Assembly: GCA_965651265.1 (NCBI GenBank) | Contig: CBFGRV010000007.1 | Location: forward strand, 1 to 64,000 | Source: CBFGRV01 sp965651265 | GTDB lineage: Bacteria; Bacteroidota; Rhodothermia; Rhodothermales; VXPQ01 | Direction: 5' to 3' | DNA: 64,000 nucleotides | Shown here: positions 1 to 8,432 of the stretch, in pieces | Position numbering within the stretch: position 1 is the first letter of the stretch | Layout: each line of letters begins with the position of its first letter | Notes under the pieces: generated by a model | Seen by the model: only the letters and a program-made list of their open reading frames with translations | Told to the model about the DNA's origin: nothing | Database searches by the model: none | Position numbers and translations under genes: made by a program

Positions 1-35
1 GAGAGCCTTTTTAAATGGTCTGGGGCAGGAGTGAC

Positions 36-1862
36 ATGTTGAGAGTCTTGGCGGTTCTAGTCCTCATCTTGCAGACAACTAGCGCCCGAGCGCAGCAGAT
101 CGTCTACGTAGATCGAAGTGCATCCGGTGCGGAGACCGGGGACAGCTGGGACGATGCCTACCGATCTCTTCAAGACGCCCTTTTTGAGGCAGGAGCCGGT
201 GACGAAATCTGGGTTTCTAGGGGCACTTACCTTCCGGACGCCGGTGGCGGCCATGCATCGGGCGATCGCGACGCGTCTTTCACGATTGACAAGGCTATAA
301 GCATCTATGGTGGTTTCGCCGGAGCGGAAGTGAGACGTGAGGAACGCGATTGGGCAACAAATGAGACGATTCTCTCGGGTGACCTACAGGGCAACGACGT
401 TGGCGCGGTTTCGCTCGAGGAGCCCTCGCGCGTAGACAACAGCTTTCACGTTGTAACCGCGACATGGTCCGGCGAGCCGGCCGCGGTGTTCGACGGCTTT
501 ACCATCACGTCAGGACATGCAGACGGCACGCCGGTTGAGAATACGGCTCATGGCGGCGGGCTCCGGCTTACCGACGCGAACATTCACCTAAGAAACCTTC
601 GCATTTCCAGAAACGCCGGCGATGCGGGTGCTGGAATATTCGCCTCAGGGAGTCGCATTGTTCTCGAAAAGAGCAGAATCATCGGCAACGTCGGCAGTGG
701 ATTTGGCGGGGGCGTGTATAGCTATCACGGTGAACTGAGTCTTGCACATGTGGATTTTGAAAACAACCGGAGCGGACGTGCGGGGGCATTCGGCTGCGAT
801 AGGTGCACCGCAACTATACTTGCCAGCACCTTCGTTCGCAATCGTGCATCCTTTGGCGGCGCAGCGTACATGCGCATGGGTGAACAACTGCTAATTAGCA
901 CGTCCTTCTACGGCAATGTGGCTGGTTATATGGACGGTGGTGCACTCTTTCTCGATGAAAGCTCCACAGAGCTTTCGAATGTGCTGATCAGTGGAAATGA
1001 GGCCCAGAATTCGGGTGGTGGGATGTTCGTCTGGGACAGCGAGTTACAGGCAACCAACCTCACCGTAGCTCAAAACGTCGCTCTGGGCCAACCCCTCGGA
1101 GGAACAATTTGGATCGGAACAGGAGGCGGCATCGCTAGCCTTCAGTCATCCACATCTCTAGCGAACAGCATACTCTGGAGTAATACTGCTGTAGAAGGTG
1201 ATGCAATCGTGAACGTTGACGGCTCCGTTCGCGTCTCTCATTCGATTATTGAAGGGGGTGTACCCAGCGGAATTACTGATGAGGGTGGCATGAGTTCAGA
1301 GGATCCGTTGTTTCGAAATCCCGCTGGCCCGGATGGAATAGCTGGAACGATCGACGATGTCCTCGAGGTGGAAGGAGATTCGCCGGCGATCGACACCGGC
1401 GACAACTCGGCGCTTCCAATAGACGCGCTTGATGCAGATGGAGACGGCGATTCTACGGAACCTCTTCCGATCGATCTCCTGTTTCGCCAGCGCATATACA
1501 ACGGAGGACGGGCCGATGTTGTGGATATCGGAGTATACGAGTACGGCGCCCCCGTTGTTGTAGTTATAGAGGAGCATCCGATAGATAACAGGCGCCGCAT
1601 TCCTTTCAACTTCTCGGTTTATCCAAATCCTTTCAACTCGGAGCTGTTCATTCGGATAGTGGAGCCCGTTCTGTATGAAGGTCGCGTGCAAATGTTCGAC
1701 ATGTTAGGCCGACTACGGCAAACATCAGTTTTTCGCGCTGAACCGGGTAACCAAGAGATGAGGATCAGCTTTGGTACGCTTGAGAATGGTTGTTATTTTG
1801 TGCGCCTGTCGTCGAATCGTACTGACCAGTCTGACGGTAAACTCGTTTGCCGCGTGAGATAG
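36..1862 (+). CDS. Secreted parallel beta-helix protein with type IX secretion sorting tail
   Basis: About 608 residues. The chosen ATG at 36 is preceded by AGGAG (27-31) and opens a clear signal peptide (MLRVLAVLVLILQTTSARA); an in-frame ATG at 15 would add seven residues before it. The first ~120 residues (YVDRSASGAETGDSWDDAYRSLQDAL and the following GGFAGAE stretch) match the start of choice-of-anchor-Q/right-handed beta-helix surface proteins, followed by Gly/Asn-rich beta-helix rungs. The C-terminus (VYPNPFNSELFIRI, then GYCFVRL-like strands) is a type IX (Por) sorting domain, so the protein is probably exported across the outer membrane and anchored or released. Ligand unknown; a surface adhesion or glycan-binding role is inference. 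Coding GC looks lower than in the housekeeping genes downstream. Confidence 0.85.
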   Translation: MLRVLAVLVLILQTTSARAQQIVYVDRSASGAETGDSWDDAYRSLQDALFEAGAGDEIWVSRGTYLPDAGGGHASGDRDASFTIDKAISIYGGFAGAEVRREERDWATNETILSGDLQGNDVGAVSLEEPSRVDNSFHVVTATWSGEPAAVFDGFTITSGHADGTPVENTAHGGGLRLTDANIHLRNLRISRNAGDAGAGIFASGSRIVLEKSRIIGNVGSGFGGGVYSYHGELSLAHVDFENNRSGRAGAFGCDRCTATILASTFVRNRASFGGAAYMRMGEQLLISTSFYGNVAGYMDGGALFLDESSTELSNVLISGNEAQNSGGGMFVWDSELQATNLTVAQNVALGQPLGGTIWIGTGGGIASLQSSTSLANSILWSNTAVEGDAIVNVDGSVRVSHSIIEGGVPSGITDEGGMSSEDPLFRNPAGPDGIAGTIDDVLEVEGDSPAIDTGDNSALPIDALDADGDGDSTEPLPIDLLFRQRIYNGGRADVVDIGVYEYGAPVVVVIEEHPIDNRRRIPFNFSVYPNPFNSELFIRIVEPVLYEGRVQMFDMLGRLRQTSVFRAEPGNQEMRISFGTLENGCYFVRLSSNRTDQSDGKLVCRVR

Positions 1863-1930
1863 AGTTGGCGCCGGGCAGCTGTACTCTGCGCCATAGGCTA
1901 AGATTACTAATACCAACCGACTGAGACATT

Positions 1931-4171
1931 ATGAGATATCTGGTATGCAGCCTAATAGCAATAGCAATATGCCAACTTAATATTAACTCGGTAGTCGCCA
2001 ACTGCTTTGGTGGTTCAACCGGGAATTTTGAGATATTCATTGAACTGGAGTCAGGTGAGGATATCACAGTCCTCGATGTTGAGGCGGATACTTCATTTAC
2101 GTGGGCCGCTCGCTACGATACAGATATATGGAATGATTGTGACTGGGTAGCAAGCTCTGATGATGTACTAGGATACGACGAGGCTGTCCTGCCACCAAAT
2201 AGGCTGTACAAAATCAGCATCAATCGTACGTCTTTCTACTACTACAACTGTCTTTCTTTTCAGCGCCCATCGTATGAAGATAACTTTTTTTGTCCGAATG
2301 GAGGAAGTGTACCGGAACACGATCTGTTCTTCGAGCAAACGTCTAGCGGGGATTTTAATGTGAATGTACTAGTGGAAGCCATTAGTGGCACGTTTGGCAA
2401 CATTAGAGCTTATTTTTCGGATAACGACTGGCTTGTGCCATACAATCTGGACGTGGTGTGCGGATCGGACACAAGCTGCATTGATGCTGCTAAGGAGGTA
2501 GGATTCTTTTTGTCAATGCAGGAGGGACCTGTGTACAACCTTACCGATGCAGATTTGACTCTTCCCTCGGACAGAACCTGGTACTGGGATGAGGTAGAGT
2601 TACGAATGAAGTCGGGCACATCTCTGGTGGTCAATGGTATGCTCAGCGCCACAGATGTTACATTCACGGGTGGCGGAACCTCATGGGGAGGTATCGACTT
2701 CGTAAGCGGGAGTAGCGGCACGATTTCCGGCGGTTCTATCACGAATGGTTCCATCTATATCTCGAATGCTTCTCCAACGATTGAAAATGTCGAGTTCGAC
2801 AATCCGAGCGTTGGCACGCACATTCTTGTGACTGGCGCGTCGGCTGATCCCCTGATCGATGGTAATACCTTTAACGGGGGAGGTGACGGTGTCAATCTAC
2901 AATTTAGCGCGCAGGCAACGCTTCGCGGCAACACCTTTACGGTAGATGAGAGTGCCGTCACGACGCACTTCTCGGCCATCGCGAATATGTCGCCGTATAC
3001 CGGTGGTGGCAATATCCTTGGTGGGGCGAGCGAAGGGGTCTACGCCGATTACCAGAGCACCGTTTATGCGAGCAGCGGAAGCAATCGTTTCTGCAGCGGA
3101 AGTACGGACTACATATATTCCAAGCATAGTGGAACCTATGTGGGCGCCATGAACGCATTCTGGCCCGAGAATCCGCCGAGCTCGTCTAAAATTGAGGAGG
3201 TCAGCGGAGCGACGGTAGACTATAGCTATTACTCGCAGTCCTCGTGTACGAGCGGAGCAATGCTAATGATAGCAGGGGAGAGGAAGGTAGAGTCCGCCCT
3301 GGTTCGCGAGGCAACATTGCAGGCCGGCTCGTCGATTGAGAAGGATACTCGTCAGAAGCTTCAAACGGCAATTGACCTCATGCAACACAGTGCGTTCACC
3401 GAGCGTGCAGCGGACAGGGTTAAAGCAGCAGACATGTTTCAAGAGATAGTCGAGGGTGCGCCGAATAGTCCTGAAGCGCCGCAAGCATTGATGGGGCTTT
3501 GGCGCATCGTCCGACTAGAGAAATCGGAGAACCACCGTCTCTACTTCGAGAAACTGGCGTCGGAGCCCGGGCCATTGCGCCCGGCGGCTCTCGCGATTCT
3601 TGTCGGCGCGTACGAGTACTGGTCAAACAATTCCGAAGCCCTTGAGGCCGCAGCCACGCTCGAACAGGAGTATGCTTCAACGTGGTACGGATTCTACGGA
3701 ACGATGAGCCGATTCTGGCTAGCTGTGAATGATGGCCTGTATGGAGACGCTCAGCGGATTCTAAATTCGTACCGTCCCCAGGCCGACGAAGAAGACGCAC
3801 GACTTGAGGATGCTCGAGATCTCCTTGCTCAGGCCTCTGAGCTTGAATCGCCTGGAATGACTTATCCGGCTTACGCGGCATTTCTCGAGGACATAAAGGC
3901 GGATTCACACGAAAGCCTCGAGGCGAATGTATATCCGAATCCCTTCAATCCTGTAGCAACGATTCAATATACGATTGAGGCTGAGGGACATGTCGCCCTT
4001 ACGGTGTACGATATCCTAGGAAAGGTGGTGCGCACACTTGTCGACGACGTTGTCTCGCCCGGCACGCACAATGCCCGGTTCGCGGCAGAGGAGATGCCGA
4101 GCGGTCTCTACCTGTATCACCTGCAGTACGGTGGTCAGGAGAAGATCGGAAAAATGTTCTTGGTAAAGTGA
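1931..4171 (+). CDS. Secreted beta-helix/TPR-like protein with type IX secretion sorting tail
   Basis: 746 residues. Signal peptide MRYLVCSLIAIAICQLNINSVVA; residues ~200-430 are repetitive beta-helix-like strands (GGSITNGSIYISNASPTIENVEF pattern). Residues ~450-650 are helical and look like a TPR-type solenoid (ADMFQEIVEGAPNSPEAPQALMGL). The last ~80 residues form a canonical type IX sorting domain: YPNPFNPVATIQYTI, a VYDILGKVVRTLVD strand, and a final SGLYLYHL...KMFLVK. Same strand as the preceding secreted protein, 68 bases away, so the two may be co-expressed. The first ~1.3 kb of the gene is clearly AT-richer than the rest of the window, which fits acquisition by transfer next to the insertion-sequence remnants. 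Specific function unknown. Confidence 0.85.
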   Translation: MRYLVCSLIAIAICQLNINSVVANCFGGSTGNFEIFIELESGEDITVLDVEADTSFTWAARYDTDIWNDCDWVASSDDVLGYDEAVLPPNRLYKISINRTSFYYYNCLSFQRPSYEDNFFCPNGGSVPEHDLFFEQTSSGDFNVNVLVEAISGTFGNIRAYFSDNDWLVPYNLDVVCGSDTSCIDAAKEVGFFLSMQEGPVYNLTDADLTLPSDRTWYWDEVELRMKSGTSLVVNGMLSATDVTFTGGGTSWGGIDFVSGSSGTISGGSITNGSIYISNASPTIENVEFDNPSVGTHILVTGASADPLIDGNTFNGGGDGVNLQFSAQATLRGNTFTVDESAVTTHFSAIANMSPYTGGGNILGGASEGVYADYQSTVYASSGSNRFCSGSTDYIYSKHSGTYVGAMNAFWPENPPSSSKIEEVSGATVDYSYYSQSSCTSGAMLMIAGERKVESALVREATLQAGSSIEKDTRQKLQTAIDLMQHSAFTERAADRVKAADMFQEIVEGAPNSPEAPQALMGLWRIVRLEKSENHRLYFEKLASEPGPLRPAALAILVGAYEYWSNNSEALEAAATLEQEYASTWYGFYGTMSRFWLAVNDGLYGDAQRILNSYRPQADEEDARLEDARDLLAQASELESPGMTYPAYAAFLEDIKADSHESLEANVYPNPFNPVATIQYTIEAEGHVALTVYDILGKVVRTLVDDVVSPGTHNARFAAEEMPSGLYLYHLQYGGQEKIGKMFLVK

Positions 4172-4219
4172 TATAGCAGATTGTGTCAAGCGGTTTGTTC
4201 ACATAGTTCTTTGAATTAG

Positions 4220-4610
4220 GCTTTGGCGACGGAGCGCAGGCCTCTTCGACGGTGAATCACACTAATGTTCGCGTGCTTGGATGCGCTCGGGCATCACTAA
4301 CACCAGTTGAGGGATCCGCCGGGAGCTGCCACGATCTAGCGCCGCGTCGGTATCGATCTGGCGTCCACATTGCCCAGTCGCGGTGATGCTTCGGCAAATG
4401 CGATGAGACCGTCGTCCTGCCGCCCTTCACGAAGCTCCTTGCATGCGAGGCCTCGCGAGCGCCTTTATAGAAGATCTCGACCGTCGTGCTGGTTGCGCGC
4501 ACCTCGAGCTTCCTGCGGCAAGCTCGTGCGGCGCCGAGTAATGATGCCCGTCGAACTCGATGTGGTAGTCGCGCCAGAGCAGCTGTCGCCGCCACTCAGC
4601 GAATGTACAA
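4220..4610 (-). pseudogene. IS21-family transposase (istA) C-terminal remnant, frameshifted
   Basis: On the minus strand, one frame reads TFAEWRRQLLWRDYHIEFDG then HHYSAPHELA. A one-base shift near 4520 continues as RRKLEVRATSTTVEIFYKG, then AREASHARSFVKGGRTTV and HLPKHHRDWAMWTPDR. This is the C-terminal IstA signature (DYHIE-D-HYYS-P-L, VEVR-T-TTVEIF, ASH-R, HMP--H---WTP-R). After WTPDR a second shift is needed and the tail (RAHPSTRT, then VEEACA) decays. No N-terminal half, no DDE catalytic core and no istB are present, so this is a dead fragment. The 5' side stops at the end-like repeats of another element near 4605-4612. Confidence 0.75.
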
Positions 4611-4655
4611 CGACATCCTAATTTTCGGATAACAGGACACCCAGATTTACGAGTC
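4605..4655 (+). repeat. Direct repeats resembling an IS21-type terminal region
   Basis: Two imperfect direct copies of a 17-base motif occur here: GACATCCTAATTTTCGG at 4612 and GACACCCAGATTTACGA at 4637. A third copy, GACACCCTGAATTCGAG, lies at 5026, and the preceding GTACArCG is shared between 4605 and 5019. Multiple short direct repeats at the ends are characteristic of IS21-family elements. Placed upstream of the plus-strand transposase fragment, they look like its left end. Confidence 0.5.
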
Positions 4656-4733
4656 TATGTCCCGGTAGCGGATCTTAGCTCCCAGTTCAATCAGCTGGAG
4701 GTGCTAGTGGCCAAGCTCGACAAGGGGGCACGC

Positions 4734-5032
4734 ATGACAATCGAGACATTGAAGGGGAAGCGTCGGAACACGGACGTCGCCGACATGCTGGGCGTAACCG
4801 AAGGGACGATCCGCTATCACCAGAGGCTTCGGACGGAAGGCGCGGTCGACGGCCGCTCAAAGCAGCGACAACTGGCGGCCGACTATGCTGAACCGATCCG
4901 GTTCTATCGGGAGCAGCATCAAGAGGCGGGTATTAGTGTCACGCGCTCTACTACTGGTTGGTTGAGAACTACGAGTATCCAGGGTCGAAGCGCTCAGTGC
5001 ATCGCTACTGGGCACGTTGTACAGCGACACCC
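4734..5032 (+). pseudogene. IS21-like transposase N-terminal remnant, frameshifted and truncated
   Basis: From ATG 4734 the reading MTIETLKGKRRNTDVADMLG, then VTEGTIRYHQRLRTEGAVDG, gives an N-terminal helix-turn-helix as in one subgroup of IS21 IstA proteins, followed by YAEPIRFYREQHQEAGIS. Near 4940 a one-base shift moves to another frame with HALYYWLVENYEYPGSKRSV then HRYWAR, the expected continuation. That frame ends at TGA 5030-5032, inside the third end-like repeat. The DDE domain is missing, so the element is a truncated relic. It is in the opposite orientation to the neighbouring C-terminal istA remnant and seems to have interrupted it. Confidence 0.7.
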
Positions 5033-5041
5033 TGAATTCGA

Positions 5042-5264
5042 GCTAGCATATTGCCTCATGTAAGAATCGTACTATAGCGAGAGCTCAGCAGGCTTGATAA
5101 GCAGAGCTGCCGTACCCTCGGTGATTTAGCCGCAATACTGTTCAGTTAATCAGGATTGAAGCGTGTAACTTGGTAGCCGGGAGCGCCTGAACTGTCGATG
5201 TTTAGTCTGATAGTTGCTCATTTTTCGCTTGACTGCGCTGCCCTCGACTGGAGACAACGCGGAC
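5042..5264. other. Non-coding stretch, no feature recognised
   Basis: Sequence between the insertion-sequence relic and the end of priA. No plausible coding frame, tRNA fold or strong terminator was seen. It is probably decayed IS sequence plus the priA 3' flank. Confidence 0.4.
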
Positions 5265-7520
5265 CTAAAAGAGCCCCATCGGGTCGATGTCGATGTTTAC
5301 GCGGCATCGCGCCGGCGGGCTGCCGGCGGCCTCCTCGACGCGGGCGAGCACTTCCTGGAGGACACCGGCCCGCACATCGCGCGGCGCCTTGACGATCGTG
5401 TGGTAGCGGTACTGCTTCTTGACGCGGCTGATGAACGCCGGCTCGGGGCCGAGGATCTCCATGGGACCGGCTCTCTGCGCGAGGATGCCTGTCCAGCGCC
5501 GGGCCAGATCGGCGACGTCTCTTTCGCGCGGCCCCTTGAATTCGATGCCGGCCAGGCGGCCGAACGGCGGGTATCCGGCTATCTGGCGCTCCGCGAGCTG
5601 CGCCCGGGCAAAAGCTTCGTAATCGTGATCGCGCGCATACCGGATGACGGGACGGCCTGGGTTGCGCGTCTGGATGACGACTTCGCCCGGCAGCGACGCC
5701 CTCCCGGCCCGCCCCGCGACCTGGGCGAGCAGCTGGAACGTGCGTTCCTCGGCGCGGAAATCCGGCAGGAGCAGGCCGGTGTCCGCATTGACCACGCCGA
5801 CGAGCGTAACACCCTCGAAATCGAGCCCCTTCGCCACCATCTGGGTGCCGAGCAGGATGTCGGCCTTGCGGTCGCCGAAGCGTTTGAGCAGTGTTGCGTG
5901 CGCATCCTTGCCGGAGGTCGTGTCCAGATCCATTCGCAACACGCGCGCCGACGGGAAAAGCGCCTGCAGGGTCTCCTCGACCTTTTGCGTGCCCGTCCCG
6001 AGGAGCTCGAGCGCGTTCTGTCCGCAGCTCGGGCACGTGGATGGGATGCGCGCCGTGCGGCCGCAGTAGTGACATCGGAGGATCCGGCGGCTCTTGTGGA
6101 CGGTCATCGTCACGGCGCAATCGGGGCACTCCGGCGCCCAGCCGCAACTCGCGCACGTCAGAAGGGGCGCGTAGCCGCGACGATTCTGCAGGATGATGGT
6201 TTGCTCCCCGCGATCGAGGCGCTCGCGGATCGCTTTCTCGAGGTAGGGGGAGAGCACGGCATCCCCCGGAACACCCCGCATGTCGATGATGCGGACATCC
6301 GGAAGGATTGCGGGCTCGCCTCGGACGACCGGCGCGCGGTCGGGCAGCTCCAGCAGCGTGTACTTGCCGCCGCGCGCGTTGTAGAAGGTCTCGAGGCTCG
6401 GCGTGGCGGATCCGAGCACACAGACCGCGTCGTTCATGCGAGCCCGCACGATCGCCACGTCGCGAGCATGGTAGCGCGGGGCCGGATCGTGCTGTTTGTA
6501 GGATTGCTCGTGCTCCTCGTCCACGATGATGATGCCGATGTTTCGCAGCGGTGCGAGAACGGCAGATCGGGGTCCGATGACCACGTCGAAGAGGCCGTCG
6601 CGCAGGCCGCGCCAGGCGTCGAATCGCTCGCCCGGGCTCATCCGCGAGTGGAAAACAGCGACCCGATCGCCGAAATGGCATCGGAAGCGCCGGACGGTCT
6701 GCGGCGTGAGCGCAATCTCGGGCACCAGGACGATGCCCGTGCCGCCCTTCTCGAGCGCCCGTTTCAGCGCACGGATGTAGACCTCCGTCTTGCCGCTCCC
6801 CGTCACGCCGTGAAGGAGGAACGTCTCGAAGCGATCCGCATCGACCGCCTCCTTGATGTGCTCGAGAGCAGACTCCTGTGCCGGACTCAGCACATGGTCG
6901 GCCGGCGGCGCGCCGTTATGATGTCCATCGCTCAGCGGAATGCGGAGGACTTCCTTCTCGACGATCTCCACGATGCCGCGCTGAAGCAGCGAATTCACCG
7001 TGGACGTTGAGGCATCCGCCCGGGCCAGAACGTCCGCCAGGCGCGGTTCGCGCAGCCCTTCGGCGCGATACCCGGCGAGCGATTCGATCACGGCTTTCTG
7101 CTTGGGGCCCCGAAGCGTCTCGTGGAGCTCATCGATGGCCCCTCCGTGCCGGTACGAACCCGCAAATCGGACGTGCTTCTCCGTCTTGACGCCCACCTGA
7201 CCGCCTCCGCTCGCCGATCCGGCCGGCAGCACGGCCCGCACTACCTCGCCCCATGTGCAGACGTAGTAATCGGCGATCCACCGCGTGAGCTCGAGCAGCT
7301 CGTCCGTGAAGGATGGCTCCTCATCGAGCATTTCGAGGACATCCTTCACCTCATCGAGTTGCTCAGACGATTCGCTCAGCGCGACGATCACACCGCTCAG
7401 CCGCCGAGATCCGAAAGGGACGAGGGCGCGACATCCGACCTTCGCATCCATGCCGTCCGGAATCCGGTACGTGAACGGCCGGGGGATTGGGAGGGGGAGG
7501 ATGATGCGGGCAAAAGGCAT
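5265..7520 (-). CDS. priA: Primosomal protein N' (replication restart DNA helicase PriA)
   Basis: 751 residues, full length for PriA. It remodels stalled forks and loads the replicative helicase in the cytoplasm. The N-terminal DNA-binding domain starts MPFARIILPLPIPRPFTYRI. The Walker A motif GVTGSGKT is at 238-245, the DEEH box at 334-337, and GSATPS at 370-375. The zinc-binding insert supplies paired cysteines CASCG/CPDC at ~456-468 and CHYC/CPSC at ~483-499. The helicase C-terminal part contains the typical GTQMVAKGLDFEGVTLVGV block. The ATG is unambiguous. It lies 225 bases downstream of rpe on the same strand, separated by a low-complexity repeat, so co-transcription is possible but not shown. 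Confidence 0.97.
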   Translation of the reverse strand: MPFARIILPLPIPRPFTYRIPDGMDAKVGCRALVPFGSRRLSGVIVALSESSEQLDEVKDVLEMLDEEPSFTDELLELTRWIADYYVCTWGEVVRAVLPAGSASGGGQVGVKTEKHVRFAGSYRHGGAIDELHETLRGPKQKAVIESLAGYRAEGLREPRLADVLARADASTSTVNSLLQRGIVEIVEKEVLRIPLSDGHHNGAPPADHVLSPAQESALEHIKEAVDADRFETFLLHGVTGSGKTEVYIRALKRALEKGGTGIVLVPEIALTPQTVRRFRCHFGDRVAVFHSRMSPGERFDAWRGLRDGLFDVVIGPRSAVLAPLRNIGIIIVDEEHEQSYKQHDPAPRYHARDVAIVRARMNDAVCVLGSATPSLETFYNARGGKYTLLELPDRAPVVRGEPAILPDVRIIDMRGVPGDAVLSPYLEKAIRERLDRGEQTIILQNRRGYAPLLTCASCGWAPECPDCAVTMTVHKSRRILRCHYCGRTARIPSTCPSCGQNALELLGTGTQKVEETLQALFPSARVLRMDLDTTSGKDAHATLLKRFGDRKADILLGTQMVAKGLDFEGVTLVGVVNADTGLLLPDFRAEERTFQLLAQVAGRAGRASLPGEVVIQTRNPGRPVIRYARDHDYEAFARAQLAERQIAGYPPFGRLAGIEFKGPRERDVADLARRWTGILAQRAGPMEILGPEPAFISRVKKQYRYHTIVKAPRDVRAGVLQEVLARVEEAAGSPPARCRVNIDIDPMGLF

Positions 7521-7568
7521 GGGCGATGAATGCCGAAAAGGTATAGTCGGACGGGGGACGGGGAAAGC

Positions 7569-7738
7569 GGAGGTCCGAGGTCCGAGGTCAGATATCCGAG
7601 GTCGGAGGTCAGAGGTCAGTACGCGAGCACGAAGGTCGAAATTAAGACATCCGACTTCTGACTTCCGACTTCCGACTTCTGCCTTCTGACTTCCGACTTC
7701 TGACTTCCAAACTTCAGGCTTCCGACTACCGACCTCTG
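7569..7738. repeat. Two-armed short tandem repeat (GAGGTCC / GACTTCCG units)
   Basis: 7569-7619 consists of degenerate copies of GAGGTCC(G/A). 7651-7738 consists of degenerate copies of GACTTCYG/GACTTCC. As RNA read from the plus strand, GAGGUC pairs with GACUUC with a single G-U wobble, so the arms could form a long imperfect hairpin; read from the minus strand the same position becomes an A-C mismatch. No coding frame is maintained. Lies between rpe and priA. Confidence 0.85.
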
Positions 7739-7745
7739 GTCCTCC

Positions 7746-8417
7746 TCACGCCTCCAGCATCGCCGCCTGGCGCAGCGCCTTCACGTTCTCCGAGATTGTC
7801 CCGCTGCCGCCGAAAACGGCGTTGCCGGCGACAACGACGTCCGCGCCCGCCGCGACGACCTGCTGGATGTTCGCCGGGCTGATGCCGCCATCCACCTGCA
7901 GGTGGGCGCGCGACGCCACCTGATTCAGCATTCCCCGAAGCCGTCGGATCTTGTCCGTGGACGAGGGGATGTATCGCTGGCCACTGAAGCCCGGATTTAC
8001 CGACATCACGAGGATCAGATCGACATCCAGCAGGATCTCCTGGAGGGCCGTGAGCGGTGTGGCGGGATTGAGCGTGACGCCCGCCTTGAGTCCCAACTCG
8101 TGGATGCGTCCGACGGTTCGATTCAGGTGGCGCGCCGCCTCGACGTGGACGGTCAGCCGGTCCGCCCCGGCGCGCGCGAAATCATCCAGATAGGCATCCG
8201 GATCCTCGATCATCAGGTGCACGTCCAGCGTGGTGCCCGTCTCGCGCGCGAGCGGCCGCAGCGCCTCCACGACCAGCGGCCCGACCGTAATGTTTGGCGC
8301 AAAGCGTCCATCCATCACGTCGATGTGCAGCCATTCCGCGCCTGCTTCGATCGCTTCCCGCGCCTGATCCTCCAGGCGGCGAAAGTCGGCGGCGATGATC
8401 GAGGGCGAAAGGATCAC
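7746..8417 (-). CDS. rpe: Ribulose-phosphate 3-epimerase
   Basis: 223 residues, normal length for this TIM-barrel enzyme, which interconverts ribulose 5-phosphate and xylulose 5-phosphate in the cytoplasmic pentose phosphate pathway. Start MILSPSIIAADF is the family N-terminus. The catalytic and metal ligands fall in the expected places: H31 and D33 (WLHIDVMDG), H67 (DVHLMI) and D176 (QVDGGIS). The phosphate-binding VNPGFSGQ loop is at 140-147. It begins 15 bases after nuoH stops on the same strand, so it is probably the distal gene of the nuo transcript. Confidence 0.96.
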   Translation of the reverse strand: MILSPSIIAADFRRLEDQAREAIEAGAEWLHIDVMDGRFAPNITVGPLVVEALRPLARETGTTLDVHLMIEDPDAYLDDFARAGADRLTVHVEAARHLNRTVGRIHELGLKAGVTLNPATPLTALQEILLDVDLILVMSVNPGFSGQRYIPSSTDKIRRLRGMLNQVASRAHLQVDGGISPANIQQVVAAGADVVVAGNAVFGGSGTISENVKALRQAAMLEA

Positions 8418-8432
8418 ATCCGCGGCCCGCGT

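Noticed and set aside
5214..7010. Long plus-strand open frame (598 codons) opposite priA
   Set aside because: Antisense shadow of the GC-rich priA gene; no homology, signal or ribosome-binding site.
7569..7738. CRISPR array
   Set aside because: The repeats are 7-8 bases, contiguous and degenerate, with no unique spacers, and no cas gene is present.
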